Below are positions 12,901 through 24,508 of a stretch of DNA of 64,000 nucleotides, piece by piece (the first letter of the stretch is position 1; each line of letters begins with the position of its first letter). Source of the stretch: Clarireedia homoeocarpa. Taxonomy: Eukaryota; Ascomycota; Leotiomycetes; Helotiales; Rutstroemiaceae. Location: positions 103,947 through 167,946 of the forward strand of contig LNKV01000070.1 in the NCBI GenBank assembly GCA_001465935.1, read 5' to 3'. The notes under the pieces are model-generated. The model worked only from the letters and a program-made list of their open reading frames with translations. It was not told the DNA's origin and ran no database searches. The position numbers and the translations under genes were made by a program.

Positions 12901-13990
12901 TCCTCCTACCTATCCGCCAGTGACGAAAGTCTTCTTAGACTCCCACTATTACACTTGTACTTGATCTAGTATACAAAGGGGCAGCGTGAGTAAAGGATAA
13001 GGAGTCTTACGAGTTCTGTATGTGCGAAGGAGCGATGCATTCGACTGGTGTGCAACGACAAATTTAGGGGCTTACGCGAAACGAGAATGGTACTATCCAC
13101 TTCGCCGCTCAATCAACAAGACGATTTCCTACCCTCTATCAAACTGCCTAGGAATCTGTAGACTACGGAAGCATAACAGCATAACCCACACAAAGACGAA
13201 TCTCGCAGGACCTCCTCCAGAATAAACGAGCAGGTTGAGACAAGCGCCCGGCGACTTACATAGCAATTAATACTAGGCCCCCCAACCTCGCATGGCACTC
13301 ACACTCATACAAAGGAACTATATTATACTATACTATACTATCCCGCAAAGCAAACAAAACCAAAACACTTCCTGGCCCTCACTTCTAGTCTCCCCATCAC
13401 ACACCTATACACAACTCTACCAACCTTGAAACCAATCTACATCTCCCCTCTCTATACTCTACTCCTCCGGCCCCCTTCTTCCCAACTTTCACTATCTCTA
13501 GCCTGATATTCATCTCTATCTTCATATCTTTTTTCAAGCCCTTTCTCTTACCTCACTCACTCCCTCACCCCGTCCCTTTCTCCTTCACTCCCGTAAACCA
13601 CACAAGTCAAAAACAATCATAAACTTCGTTTCATACTCTCATAAATTACCATTACTTAACTCAACTACTTTATTATTTTATATCAGCCATCCGCTCAACC
13701 AACCAACCAACCACTCATTCCCACCGTACCCCTCCATCCTGACCCATCCCATACCGAATTTGTTGCCGAAGCGGGGTATCACTTTAAAAACCGATCATGA
13801 CCAAACCAAAGAAGAGAAAAAGAGAAAACCGCACATAGACTCGTGCTCTCGAGAGAAGAAAAGAAAAAAACATACGCCCAAAGCATTTTCTTCCACCGTA
13901 TCTTCTTCCTCTTTTTCCATCGATACATCGTCATGCACACCAATATACAAGCACTATCTCTCTCCTTCTCGTCCTGCTACTCATCCCTCC
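9951..13990. other. Intergenic, no firm gene
   Basis: About 4 kb without a convincing gene apart from one weak small-ORF candidate (12243-12452). The interval 13330-13760 is strongly pyrimidine-rich on the plus strand (purine-rich as seen from the neighbouring minus-strand gene, where it would be 3' flank). No tRNA, CRISPR or long repeat was noticed. Confidence 0.5.
12243..12452 (-). CDS. Possible small secreted protein
   Basis: A minus-strand ORF of 83 codons contains an internal ATG that gives a 69-70 residue peptide starting MQLRLMISIFFLQFGGVSNG, which resembles a signal peptide, followed by a Ser/Gln/Glu-rich stretch with two cysteines. There is no intron, no homology I recognise, and short ORFs like this arise by chance, so confidence is low. 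Confidence 0.2.
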   Translation of the reverse strand, partial: QLRLMISIFFLQFGGVSNGNVIMACSVRSSQASTLEGNSPVQNEGDGLELLTSLQHIHSQLSICRAGIG

Positions 13991-16900
13991 CTAAACCCTC
14001 AACACCACCCCCCACCCCAGCGCCCCCGCCTCTCTAATCGCACAAGCCAAGCAGCCCCTCCCTCTCCTACTAACCAGTGCATTCCAACCTCTCTCCGCAC
14101 AGATCGCTCTAGCCAGCATTTCCGCATCATTACCAAAGCCCTTTCTGCCCACTCCTAGACTATCCTCCGCCTCAGCTACTCCATCAATCACAGCCCCATC
14201 CACCTCTTCTGGAGGCGAAGGCGGGGCGCTTCCCTCTGAATTCTTACTCGTGCAATCGACAATCAAAACCCTGTCAATCCCACTCGTACTCGTATGCGTG
14301 CTAGAGTTCAATCCCTGTTCACTGCTGGGTGATGAAGGGGGAGAAAGTAGGAGGGAAGTGAGGGATCGAGAAGCGGGAGAGTTCAGGAGTTGATGCAGGG
14401 GGAGAGAAGTGTATGTGAAGGCTTTGTGGAGAGGGTGACCTGTATTTTTGTCAGTTTTTTCAATAAATTTATAGATATATGAGAAATAGGACGAATATGG
14501 AGTCTTACCTAATTTCAAGCCCGGAAATCCATCTCCTTCAGCACCATCTGATAAGCCCAAAAGTGGACTGGGGCTCGTAGGTGATTTGAGTGCTTCCAGA
14601 CTATGTGATGTGACACAAGGATGGGCTGTGACGAAATGAACATCGTGCGTCAGTGCAACATTGACCTCTCTCTTTTCGTCGTCGTCAAAATCTACGAGAA
14701 AGCGCATCATTGCAGAGTATGTCTTGATGGATGGGACGACCGATGCATCGGTTGCTGGGGTAGGTTTTTCTTCGGTGGGTGTAGCGTCGTCAAAATCAAT
14801 AGCAAATAGATCTAGTGATTCGAAGAGAATTGCTGGAGGATGAGACGTGGGTATATCGTGAATCGTGATGAAGTCGCCAGGGAGGATAGATGAGGGGTCT
14901 GCACCGCCGATGATACTTCCGTCTCGTTCGATTGATGCTTTTTGCCAAATTCTCGGCTTTTCTGTAGCGGTTTCGACGGCTGTACCTGTCAGGCATCGGC
15001 CAATTAGACAGAGGAAAAGATGGTGAACTTACATTCATGAGATGCCCCCTCAACATCAATATTCACCCAAGCGTCCCGGGTAATCCCTCTGGGTTTTACA
15101 CCTGATGATATCCATCCCATACATTCAGAGACATCTTTACCACCAGCAAGAACCCGACCAACAATACAAGCGGTACTCCAGAAACTACGCTCAGAAAAGA
15201 CAAAACCACCATATAAATTAGCTTCCTCTCCTAACTTCGCAACAGCTTCTTCATCGTTTTCTAGTAAAGTCGAAATCAAAAAGTGGCTTAATCCTTCACC
15301 GGGAAGCATGAGACCACTTATATAGGAATTTGAAAGCCACCCCGATGAATGCACGAATGCCGATAGTCTTTGTACGGATCGTGACAGCCCTCGCCGGGGT
15401 CCATTGGGTCGCTGGCCACTAAAGTACGATGATTTTTGAGTGGAGATAGACATTGGCGTCCCAGTCGCGGGGGTATTCTGGAAACTCTGCGAAATGCTGA
15501 TGTCATTCGCCGCAATTCTGACAGCTAACTTTTCGTAATTGGGCCATCGCATACGCCGCGCAAAGTGGAGAAGTCCAGATAATTGCCTTATCTCATGCCT
15601 TCCTCGGAATTGGTATGTTTCAGTATCATCACCAGTAGCATTGTTCGCTGTAGTCGTCGCTGCCCCCGTCAATGTTGCCAACCATCCCGAGGGTTTCTTT
15701 TCCGGGACGAGCTCTGACCGATGTTGTTCGATGCGTATGTTCTCCAGCCAGGATCGTGCTAATATTAGTGACCACTTTACACTTGGTGTCATGTGTTTTT
15801 CGAGCTTCTTGACCTCAGCTGGCTTGGCTGGTTCGAGACCTTGGCTGATATTGCGTGAAACAGTATCAAGGCGCATTAATAACTCACATGACAGCAGTAT
15901 CTGTAATAGCAGCCAATACTTCTGAGCTCCGGCTTCGTGTACAATCTCGCTATTAATAGAGATGTCGTCTTCGGGATCACCTTCGAGGGTTTGGCCCCAC
16001 AGGATCTGCCCGAGACGAATTCTCCACTCAACAAGACTAAAATCAATCCATATGTAAGGTTCCGCCAAAACATTTACAAGAACTTCAATCTGTACTTGCA
16101 AACTGTAGGGATCTTCAGTATCAGTAACCCTCGACGGCGGAAACAGGATTTGGGTAAAAAGTTCTGTGTATAGCTCGAATGTTGGTCGCTTGTGCTTCGT
16201 TGGATCCTCGTGATATGCTACACCAACGTTTGTGAGGTGTTCGTAAACGGTAAGCTCCTCTAGAGGTCTGATACCATCCTTGGCGTTCAGAAACCTTCTA
16301 CGTCGTTCCAGTAAGGATTCAGGACCAGATTCCGGGAAGATTTCTTCGGGCTCTTGAAGTGCATCCGCTACCCCCATCTCTAGCGCAGCCTGATATCCAA
16401 CCGTTCCTCGCTCGATTCCTTGCATGCTGAGCATATTTGGTCGTTCGCGACATCGTGGAATGAAGCGTGCTCGCTCTTTCTCCGTAGTATCGATATCCTT
16501 CAATGCCTCCAAGCTTATTGGAGCTTCTCTCGTGATATGCGGCCATGCTGTTACACATCCCCATGCCTCGTCTTGTAGCTGCACATGATCTGACAGATCT
16601 CGTATCTGCACATCTAGATTCCAAGGAAATGCAACCGAGGGATGTGGCGCACCGGTATGGTGTCCTTCGGACCTTGCATAGAATTGGGGTGCTCCAGAGA
16701 ACAGGTCGTGCAAGTCTCGAACGGATAGAGGAGTTATGATCCTATCCAGCTTTTTTGTCGGTCTGATAGCTGTGGGTTCAGGTTGGTCGTTCTCTTTCGG
16801 CGAGGGTGGAGGAGGAGGAAGAGGTTTGTTGTGATTCGACATAGGACTGGAGGGGTTGTTTGGAGAAACTGGAGCTGGAACTGTCTGCAGGAAAGAAACT

Positions 16901-17157
16901 ATTTATCAGCGATATTCTCAAAGAACAATTGACAATAGTAAAAGCGCATAGACGCGGGAGGGAAAGTATCAATTTACCACGACCCTATCTTTTCTCAGCT
17001 TCTTTTGAGATGAAAAGGAAGACACTCTGAGGAGGCTGCGAAGGTAGTTGCGTTTTGAATTTCTTCTCTGTACCTTCTCCGGATTAAGTTTCAAACTCAA
17101 ACGATTGTCATTCTGACTGTCAGATCGAAGTTTTAGCAATGATGAAAGTGAAGGCAT
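13991..17157 (-). CDS. Large conserved-looking fungal protein of unknown function (985 aa)
   Basis: Four exons join cleanly: 17157-16978, 16884-15033, 14985-14509 and 14439-13991, with GTAAAT, GTAAGT and GTAAGA donors, CAG acceptors and matching phases. The 60-residue first exon is basic (MPSLSSLLKLRSDS). It leads into a Pro-rich stretch (about residue 80, six or more prolines), then a long globular region with DLHDLFSGAPQFYAR, PSVAFPWNLDVQIRDLSDH and WIDFSLVEWRIRLGQILWG. A Ser/Gly-rich loop follows, then a second conserved-looking block (GDFITIHDIPTSHPPA, MMRFLVDFDDDEK). The C-terminus is Ser/Pro-rich and ends with a small cysteine-containing helix. There is no signal peptide and no clear membrane helix. 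The length, splicing and low-repeat globular core argue for a real, constrained protein. I do not recognise a family and propose no function. Confidence 0.85.
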
Positions 17158-17929
17158 TTTGAGAAGAAGAACAGGAAATGAATGCTGGGTGAAAAGGTAT
17201 TGGTGGTCATCAGGTCGATCAGCATGCAGGAATCGGAATAGGTATAGCAGAAGATATATGTAAGAAGCAATAGAAATCAAGACAAAAGAGGAGGTGAAAG
17301 GCTAGAACCAGTCAACGTGAAGACGGTATGCGGCCAGCTGCAGTCATATATTGTAAGAGCAACAGCCTTGCAGGAAGATGGCTAGGTCCGAGGAGGCATC
17401 TAATAAACAAGGACTAGGTAGGTAAATACCAAGTACTGTACTTCCATACCAAGTGTGCATGTGCATGTGCATATCGATATGAGGGGCCGGGCAGGACACG
17501 GACGGAAGCACAGTTTGGACGAAGATACAAAGTATGAGCAGCGTCGAGTACAACGGTAAGATTAGTTTCGTATGGATCTTTTGTGCAAAGTCGAACAATC
17601 AACCTATCAAGGCGGGAAGGCAGGCAGTAGCGGCACTAGATGGCTGAGACGCTGAGTAGATGGGACGATAGGAAATGCAATGTTATTGATCGGGATGTTT
17701 ACCCGGACCCTGACACAGCACAGTAAGTACATAAGTACGAAGTACATTCGTAGAGCTACTTGAATCCTGCCAAATGACGAGAGAAAAGAAAAGGAAGGGA
17801 ATGCAAGGGAAGGGAAGGGTGAAGGCGGATGTAATTTGTTGTTGGTTGTTGGAGTAGCTCGGTTGTGCACCAAAATGTAATAATAATAGGTACTGATCTA
17901 GAGCTAGACGACCGAGACCTAGCGCCAGG

Positions 17930-18005
17930 GGTGTAATAGTGGTACAGTATACTTGTAATAGTGGTACAGTATACATAGTACTTGTAATAGTGGTATAATA
18001 GTGGT
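17930..18005. repeat. Short tandem repeat, about 22-bp unit
   Basis: The unit TGTAATAGTGGTACAGTATA occurs about three times with small variations, the last copy degenerating into GTGGTATAATAGTGGTAATA. It lies upstream of the 985-aa gene. Confidence 0.7.
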
Positions 18006-18325
18006 AATAAATAGCCTATCCTGATCTGTCTGATCCAGTCTGATCCAGTCCTATCCCACGATCCTACTCCTCTTCTCTGAGCCATGGAACTTCCAAGGAA
18101 GCCAGTCTCCCGACTCCCAGTGCATGTGCTTGCACAGTACAGTAGATGGACATGGAAGCATGGCATGGCGAGCAAGGGTCCTCCAATGGCGCACGGAATC
18201 TAGAGGGCGAGTGGAGTGGAGAAAGATTTAAGTGACGTGTTGACAATCCATGGTGCAGGTGGGGTTCGACCCAGTTCGACCCAGCTCGACCCATGAAATA
18301 TTAATCCATGATGGTTCATGGCCTT

Positions 18326-18380
18326 GTTTCTGCTTCTGCTTCTGCCTCTGCTTCTGCTTCTGCTTCTGCTTCTGCTTCTC
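18326..18380. repeat. CTTCTG hexanucleotide microsatellite
   Basis: About nine near-perfect copies of a CTTCTG/GCTTCT unit with one CCTCTG variant. It reads as poly-Leu or Lys/Gln ORFs in different frames, which are artefacts of the repeat. Confidence 0.85.
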
Positions 18381-19212
18381 ATCCCCCTGCCGCTGCTTGA
18401 CGCTCGAGGAGATCAAACCGTGTTGCACGAAGCTTCTTCGCGAATAATCTTACCTTGTCATCCCAATTTCGCGTGTTTGTGGTTGTTTACTGACGGAATC
18501 CTACCTGGCTTTTCTGTCGTGTTCCTCGCCTTCGGGAGGAGAAAGAACATGTTTCATCAACCTTGAACATAAGAGAGCGTGTAAGTGTGACGACGAACAA
18601 ATCAGCGAACTTCAACCGGGTTTCTCATTTCTCATCGTTCCTCTCCTATGTAAGGCTCAGCTGATTATTACATTTACTCAAGTGGACGTCCAATCTGCGT
18701 CAAATCTCAAACTTCGAGAAGAAAGGTAACGTGTGTTGTCTAAGACTTTAATGTGAGAAGCCAATGTAAATATAGCAAGTTTTGTGGGGACTACGGATGC
18801 TCGATGATTTACGAAAGTATGACGGACGGTGTTTTGACGTTACCCATCCATTCTCAGCCTCAGCATAGTCGTTATCTTTCATAAGGATTCCCCCCGTTTG
18901 CTGCACATCTCCGATCACTAATCAACCTAGCCCGTGAAATTCCCACCTACCCCATGTTTACCAGTGCTTTGATATTCAAAGACAGCCTCCTTCAAGTGTG
19001 GAAGGAGTTTCGCTGCATGAGGAACCAAGATTCGAGACACACCGCTTCGTTGTGAACCAACTATCATGTGAGTATACCATCATAATTTGCGTAATGTATC
19101 CCTTTCGCGATATTCCTCGTCTCCATATGCTAACGCCCTTAAAATGCTCCTTTGGGTATTGAACGCCGTCCGCATCAAAATCCGTAAAAGAAACCTCTTT
19201 TTATCTCTTTCC

Positions 19213-19764
19213 CTAAGCCGGAGGCGTTTCGTGTACCAGAACGAGTATATATTTTATGTCTGGAACAATCACGAGTTCATGTTTCTTCGTTCGAAGTCGC
19301 AATAGTTTAACATCATCCTAGAAGAATGTTATCAGCTCTGCCCATGAATGATAGATACCATTTGAATCTCTGCATACCTCTGCATCCATCCCGTGCACAA
19401 GTCCACCTGCTGCGCTCATAAATTTCCACACCATAGCAGCCAATTCTTCAACGCCTTGACTGTCCACACTAGTTGCGATACCAGTTTCTTCAGTTGTGCC
19501 AGCTCCCGCTACTCCGGCATTGCTTGACCTTCCGACAGCAGATGGCGCACGGAACGAAGAAAAGGTCCCGGAGTTCTGGATGATCGTGCCGCTGGAGGCT
19601 TCAAGAACCATTGTCGCCTGTACACCGGGCTTCTTGGACAACCTTGCTAGAGTCTCTGCCAACGCCTCCGCGCCGCTTCCCTTGGGGTATTGTCAGCAGG
19701 TGAGTTTTTGTGTATTGACAGCTTGCATATAACATACGGTCAATTGGTCCGTCATTTGCGCCAT
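19213..19764 (-). CDS. Dynein light chain, roadblock/LC7 type
   Basis: Three exons: 19764-19738, 19680-19378 and 19317-19213, all phase 0, coding 144 residues. The short first exon gives MAQMTDQLT. The LC7 domain follows: LSKKPGVQATMVLEASSGTI, then a Ser/Gly/Ala-rich loop, VWKFMSAAGGLVHGMDAE and the hallmark C-terminal strand segment DDVKLLRLRTKKHELVIVPD, ending ETPPA. Roadblock/LC7 proteins dimerise on dynein intermediate chain and link motor to cargo; related folds also act in GTPase regulators. Residues shared with fungal roadblock proteins run to the very end. The gene is divergent from IPI1, with 225 bp between start codons, so the two probably share a promoter region. Confidence 0.88.
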
Positions 19765-19989
19765 GGTTGCGTTACTGTTTCCGTAAAATGTGTACGCGTT
19801 GCTGGATGATTGCAAAAATATAAACAGTACGATAATCGAGATGCAGGGTTCATGACGCTGTGTCATCGGTAAGTTCCGTGAACCCCTCGGCTACTAGCTA
19901 TCGGCCTATCTGCCATGGAACTTTTTTTCTATTTCGTCTCGAAACATTTTCAAGACATCAATTCTCCTTGCCAGGGTATTCAATTTGCA
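19765..19989. promoter_or_regulatory. Bidirectional promoter region, roadblock/IPI1
   Basis: Only 225 bases separate the start codons of two genes reading away from each other, so both promoters and 5' UTRs must lie here or overlap. I did not recognise a specific binding site. Confidence 0.55.
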
Positions 19990-21172
19990 ATGGGTTCCAG
20001 TGCAAAGAAGAAGAAGGAGAAGAAAAAGGATTTTCAGGTAAGCCGATTTTGGAAATTATTAGTGAAACACAGTTAACATTTGAATTATAGAAACCAAAGC
20101 TTCGGGTCGGAAAGAGCAAAGCGAAAGCAGACAATTTTACTGACACAAGCTTCAAATCCAAATGTACGTGGACGAAGCCAGCAATCTTGCGCCTTGCAGT
20201 CGCATCACTTCCCTCAGATCTCTTTCCTCCTCGCACAGTATCACAAATTGATGTCCTTCTGAAATAGCAATCGTTGTAAACCAGCAATCCCTCTCTACGT
20301 CCGCGCCCTCGTCCGTTGCGCAATTCACACATTACCTATCTCTGGCATCCTCCTCACGATCCGATACGCAACGGCGCGATGCATTGGCATATCTTACAAC
20401 GCAAATTTCCTCACAACCCGTGAATGCACCAGTACCTTTACCTATCGCCATCCTTCTCCCTAAACTGCTACCTCTCATGCTCGATGGATCCACATCGGTG
20501 CGCGCACAGCTCCTGAAATTCTTCCGTCTCTTACCAGCTTCGGATATTGGTGATCGGGCAGAGGCTGCATTACTTTACACAAGGGCTGGAATGACACATC
20601 TGGCTGCAGAGATCCGGGTCGACGCTTTAGCGTTCCTGGAGTGGCTACTCGAAGTCGCACAGGAAGATGTAGTTTCATGTCCCGGTGGATGGGTTAAGAC
20701 ACTGAAGAGTTTCATGTCCATGATAGGCTGGGCTACAAGCAGCGGCACCACAAAGTGGACATCTGCTAGCAAAGCCACATTTGGAAAGATGGGCAAGTCT
20801 CTCCCAAGACAGTTATTGGTGCTTGCGCAATTTCTCAAGGCTGGACTTGTGGAGCCAGAAGTAGCGGCACAGGCAGCTTCAGCCGCTAGTAACCTTTCAC
20901 TCTGGGATGTCAAGCGACATATGATTCCCACAAGGGCAAATGCTTATGCGCATTTAAACCTATTCGGGTCGTCCCGAGACGAAGAGGGAGAAATGTATAT
21001 TGATAGAGAAGACCGACAAAGAGTGTTCCATAAAAAGTTTCAGGCAGCCGTAGCGAGTGGTGTAGAGAGCGCAAAGAAAGAGGGAGGAGAAGTCGGTAGA
21101 GCAGCAGCTGTATTAACGAAAGTCCTACGCGATGGTATGGATGATTATAGTGGCGTTGACGATACCCAATAG
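19990..21172 (+). CDS. ipi1: Pre-rRNA-processing protein IPI1 (Rix1 complex)
   Basis: Exons 19990-20037, 20091-20163 and 20268-21172 join in phase to give 341 residues. The N-terminus MGSSAKKKKEKKKDFQ followed by KPKLRVGKSKAKADNFTDTS is the characteristic start of IPI1/TEX10-family proteins. The body is helical and HEAT-like: THYLSLASS, RRDALAYLTTQI, LLPKLLPLMLDGS, VRAQLLKFFRLLP, HLAAEIRVDALAFLEWLL. IPI1 acts with Rix1/IPI2 and IPI3 in the nucleus on pre-60S particles, promoting ITS2 processing and late maturation. Length fits the fungal family. The ATG chosen is the one that begins this conserved lysine-rich tail. The 3' end faces the CREG-like gene (349 bp between stop codons). Confidence 0.92.
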
Positions 21173-21521
21173 GACATCATGTTGGAGTTTTGGCGTTTTG
21201 ATAGAATATAGTGGAATCCGTTGATTACATATGTAGAATCCTCAAGCCAATGTTAATTTCACTGCTAAGCAATTTACTTGAAAATTTAGTAACGCGGAGA
21301 TCGAGGTATTAGTTGTGGTGTTAGGTTTTGATGAGGGATTTTCCTCGAGTCAGCGATGGCCGAGCTGCATAGTTCATTATGAACAGAGATCCAATTATAA
21401 CCAAATATACAATTTAGCACCCCAACTCCTAGTATTCATTCATATGCAGTACGACCCACCTAATGTTACCCGTCGTCATACATCACGCCCTCCTATATTC
21501 GCAACGTCCCTCTCATACATA

Positions 21522-22510
21522 TCACAACTCCCAGCTCCCCCATCCCAACCCCAACCCTTCAACAGCCCACTCCTTCCACCCCTTCTTCTCCCCCACAAGC
21601 CTGACACCCTCCCACTCCTCCCGCTTCACGCTCCTCCACTCCTCGATCGGTATCCAGCCAATATACGCGCGATCCCCGAACCCGCCTATCCAGTATACTT
21701 CCTGTACTATCAGGCGCATCCACTCGCTGTGGTGGATCTTGTTCCCCGGGAGCCAGTATTTCGCGTCTGGGTGGGTGTCGACGAAACAGCTGCGTAGATC
21801 GGAGTCGTCATTTTCAGAAGAGGAAGGGAAAGTGATGGGTTCGAGGTAGCCGAGGAGACTGAAGCGCGGGAGGTTTGCGGCGCTGTAGGCGAAGGGGTCG
21901 GGGGAGGATGAGTATGAGATGCGTGATTTAGGTGGGTAGGGAGGCGTCCAGGTTAGGGAGAGGGAGATGTTGGGGTGGTGGAGGGCGTTGCGGAAGGAGG
22001 TGGCGATGCTAATTGCGAGGATGGTGGGGGAGTTGAGAGTGGGCTCGCAGTCGGCTATGTAGTCCATGAGACCGATGGGGATGGAGGCGAGGTTTTGAGG
22101 GGCGGGGGAATTGGTGGATGTGGAGGTGTTGGGGACTTTGAGGAGAAGTGGATGTTAGCTTGTGAGTTTGAAGTTTGGGAGAGGAAGTGTGAGCGAACAA
22201 GTCAGGATGGTTGTGCAATTTGGAAATCAGGATAAGCATAACATAATGATACAATTCCCTCGTGTGAACTTGCAATAGAGCACTTACAAACAGTAGAGAT
22301 GGTCCCAAGAGGAGTAAGATGAAGAATTCGACGGGCTAAGATGGCAGATTCGCGGGAAGTAGGAATGCGATTTCCAGTTTCAACTGAAGCTGGTGGATTG
22401 CTGAAGATGTATTCAAGATCGGGAGCAGAATCTGGGGTTGAATTGCAGCTTGCAATTGCTGGAAGTATGCTCAATAGAGCCGCCCCGAGATGCTTGGTTG
22501 GTATATACAT
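21522..22510 (-). CDS. CREG-like secreted protein (FMN-binding split-barrel fold)
   Basis: Two exons, 22510-22288 and 22135-21522, joined by a 152-nt intron (GTAAGT donor, GCTAAC branch-like site, AAAG acceptor), give 278 residues. It begins with a signal peptide (MYIPTKHLGAALLSILPAIA), then ARRILHLTPLGTISTV, the strand that opens the pyridoxamine-5'-phosphate-oxidase-like split barrel. Later come SIPIGLMDYIADC and the family signature KYWLPGNKIHHSEWMRLIVQ followed by VYWIGGFGDRAYIGWIP. CREG-family members of this fold usually lack flavin chemistry; in fungi their role is unknown. Several N-x-S/T sites fit secretion. Confidence 0.87.
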
Positions 22511-23041
22511 TATGAAAGATGTGAGAGAGATATACTAAGTATCAAAATGGAACAACTGATGAGATGAATGAAAAAAAGGGAGAGCAATGATGCATAGAAT
22601 GATGACTATACTAGAAATACCTCAGTCGAGAGGATTCGTGACTGAACTTCGACCGCGGAAATGCCTCGGGGCCTTGGGCTATCTCCGATAACGACAAAGC
22701 AGAGGCACGTGAGTGAACGCTGCTCTTATCTCTGTGCCTTCATGGCTGGTTGGGTCATCCGGATGACTTCTTATTTAACTTGTGAAAATATAAAAACATT
22801 GATTCTTAGTATCTTGTGCTTTCACCGATCTAGGAATATTCAATCAATTTAAAGTCATTGAAGGAGGTTGCAGCGCGCTGGGAGGTACTTATGCTCACGT
22901 GAGCTTCTCGGAAGGGCTCTCAAAAATCAAAACCCTACTAATGCCACTAGCCAGAAAACAAGCGAGCATTCGAAGAGTCAATCTCTCAAACTACAGCGAC
23001 GACTTAACGCCTTCATCGACAACCCCATACTCAGCCAACCT

Positions 23042-23192
23042 GTACGTACTTTCAGTCATTTTATCAAATTGAGCTGCTCTATCAACCCGGAATCTCTTGC
23101 GGATTGTCGGGATCAGATTAAGCGGCGCTCAGGAACTCACATTCGCTCTTAATCACGAAAAGACATTGAACTAATCATTCGCCACTCTACAG
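23042..23192 (+). other. Probable 5'-UTR intron of the eS30 gene
   Basis: A GTACGT donor at 23042 and a CTACAG acceptor at 23192 with an ACTAATC branch-like site lie 44 bp upstream of the eS30 start codon. Leader introns are common in fungal ribosomal protein genes. This is inferred from sequence only. Confidence 0.45.
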
Positions 23193-23235
23193 ATCGGAAA
23201 AGTCATCTATCTACACCAACCGATAAATCGCAATC

Positions 23236-23620
23236 ATGGGAAAGGTTCACGGATCCCTCGCTCGTGCCGGAAAGGTCAAGTCTCAAACCCCAAAGGTATG
23301 GATACTTTCGATATTTCGATGATGGAAGGGTCGGGCTACAATGGAATCCCAACATGCAGCAGTAGAGAAATTGAGGGTTCCTGGCAGATACTATCATGAA
23401 TTAGGCAATGCTGATGAATACTTTGAATAGGTTGAGAAGCAAGAGAAGAAAAAGAACCCAAAGGGTCGCGCACTCAAGAGAATCAAGTACACTCGTCGTT
23501 TCGTCAACGTTACCATGACTGGCGGCAAGAGAAAGGTTTGTGGCTCCTGATGCATACCATTCTATCGAAAAGGAATTCTAGCTAACGAATTTTCAGATGA
23601 ACCCCAACCCAGGATCATAG
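23236..23620 (+). CDS. rps30: 40S ribosomal protein eS30
   Basis: Three exons (23236-23295, 23431-23535, 23597-23620) give a 62-residue, very basic protein beginning MGKVHGSLARAGKVKSQTPK, continuing KGRALKRIKYTRRFVNVT and ending MNPNPGS. This is the full length of fungal eS30 (no ubiquitin-like N-terminal fusion, unlike animal FAU). It binds the small ribosomal subunit near the decoding region. Splice junctions are all phase 0. A leader intron probably lies just upstream. The CREG-like gene diverges from it with about 725 bp between start codons. Confidence 0.97.
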
Positions 23621-24508
23621 ACGAACATGAATTAAGGTGGGGAGGACGAGATGGCGTTGCTTGATTGATATACGAAAATTCGCCCATGATGGATTCACGA
23701 TCACCATTCGCCATGTGGAGGATATCTATTTGGGATTGGGACGGGAACTCATCGGAGGAAGAAAGGGCACGGCAGTCTTCTTTTAATGGGCGTCTTATGT
23801 ACATTTTTTGATATGGCTTGCTGCTGAATCGAGGTCAATGGAATCTTGATCTTCCTCCGCCACAATCCATCTTGGCTGATGCTTAAATGCAAATGACGAT
23901 GTGATGATAAATGCCGACCTTTGAAGTGGACGCAGAGAATGTACTAGTTTCATTTGCGGACCGAACAAGTGGTTAGGAAGTCATGGTCACTTGCTCGGGC
24001 GGGCAGGCCTCCTTCATGACAAGAGCTAACTGCTCGTGAATCCCGGCCGTCCCGCATGCCCGATCGGGCAGGGCAGCCTGCCAATTTTGAGGCCAATGCG
24101 TCCATTGTTCAAATTCCTATTAAGTTTACTTCCACCTCAACATCACACCACGAATCTTGAAAGCAATTTTGTATCTTCTCCAGCAAGTGTCACCACTATC
24201 ATTCGAGTGTGCATCCCCTTCCGCCGATCTTGATCATATCCAGTATCTCATCAAGAAGCAGTTGTTGTGATTTTTCGCTTCATTGAATTGTTTTTCCATG
24301 TTTATCTGTGTTCGTCTTACTGCTGTAATCTTACTATACCTGCTTTGTTGGGTATTCAGCGCGAGAATTCATGGATGTGCTTTATTTTGTACGTAGTTGG
24401 GACGATGCTACAAGCGTGATGCCAGGAATCATCCCGGAAATTTCAATTTCTTCTACATGCTTTTGTGATATGGCTGGTTTCTTAGCTGCTAAACACCTAA
24501 AGATCGTC
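23621..24508. other. Intergenic, no gene recognised
   Basis: 888 bp between eS30 and the end of the HET pseudogene. It contains the eS30 3' flank and a GGGCGGGCA/CCCGCATGCCCG type inverted stretch near 23996-24065. No coding region is supported. Confidence 0.6.

Larger units (their letters stand above)
17158..19212. other. Intergenic with tandem repeats
   Basis: This holds the upstream region of the 985-aa gene and the downstream flank of the roadblock gene. Visible structure: about three copies of a roughly 22-bp unit TTGTAATAGTGGTACAGTAT near 17930-18000, a GATCCAGTCT repeat near 18035, a GTTCGACCCA triplication near 18263-18292, and a CTTCTG hexanucleotide array at about 18326-18380. No gene was recognised; ORFs here are low-complexity. 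Confidence 0.6.

Noticed and set aside
13760..14158. Plus-strand ORF rich in Lys, Ser and Pro
   Set aside because: It is antisense to the last exon of the 985-aa gene and reads through pyrimidine-rich sequence; no independent support.
18240..18300. tRNA-like GGTTCGACCC motifs
   Set aside because: They belong to a short tandem repeat and no cloverleaf can be drawn around them.
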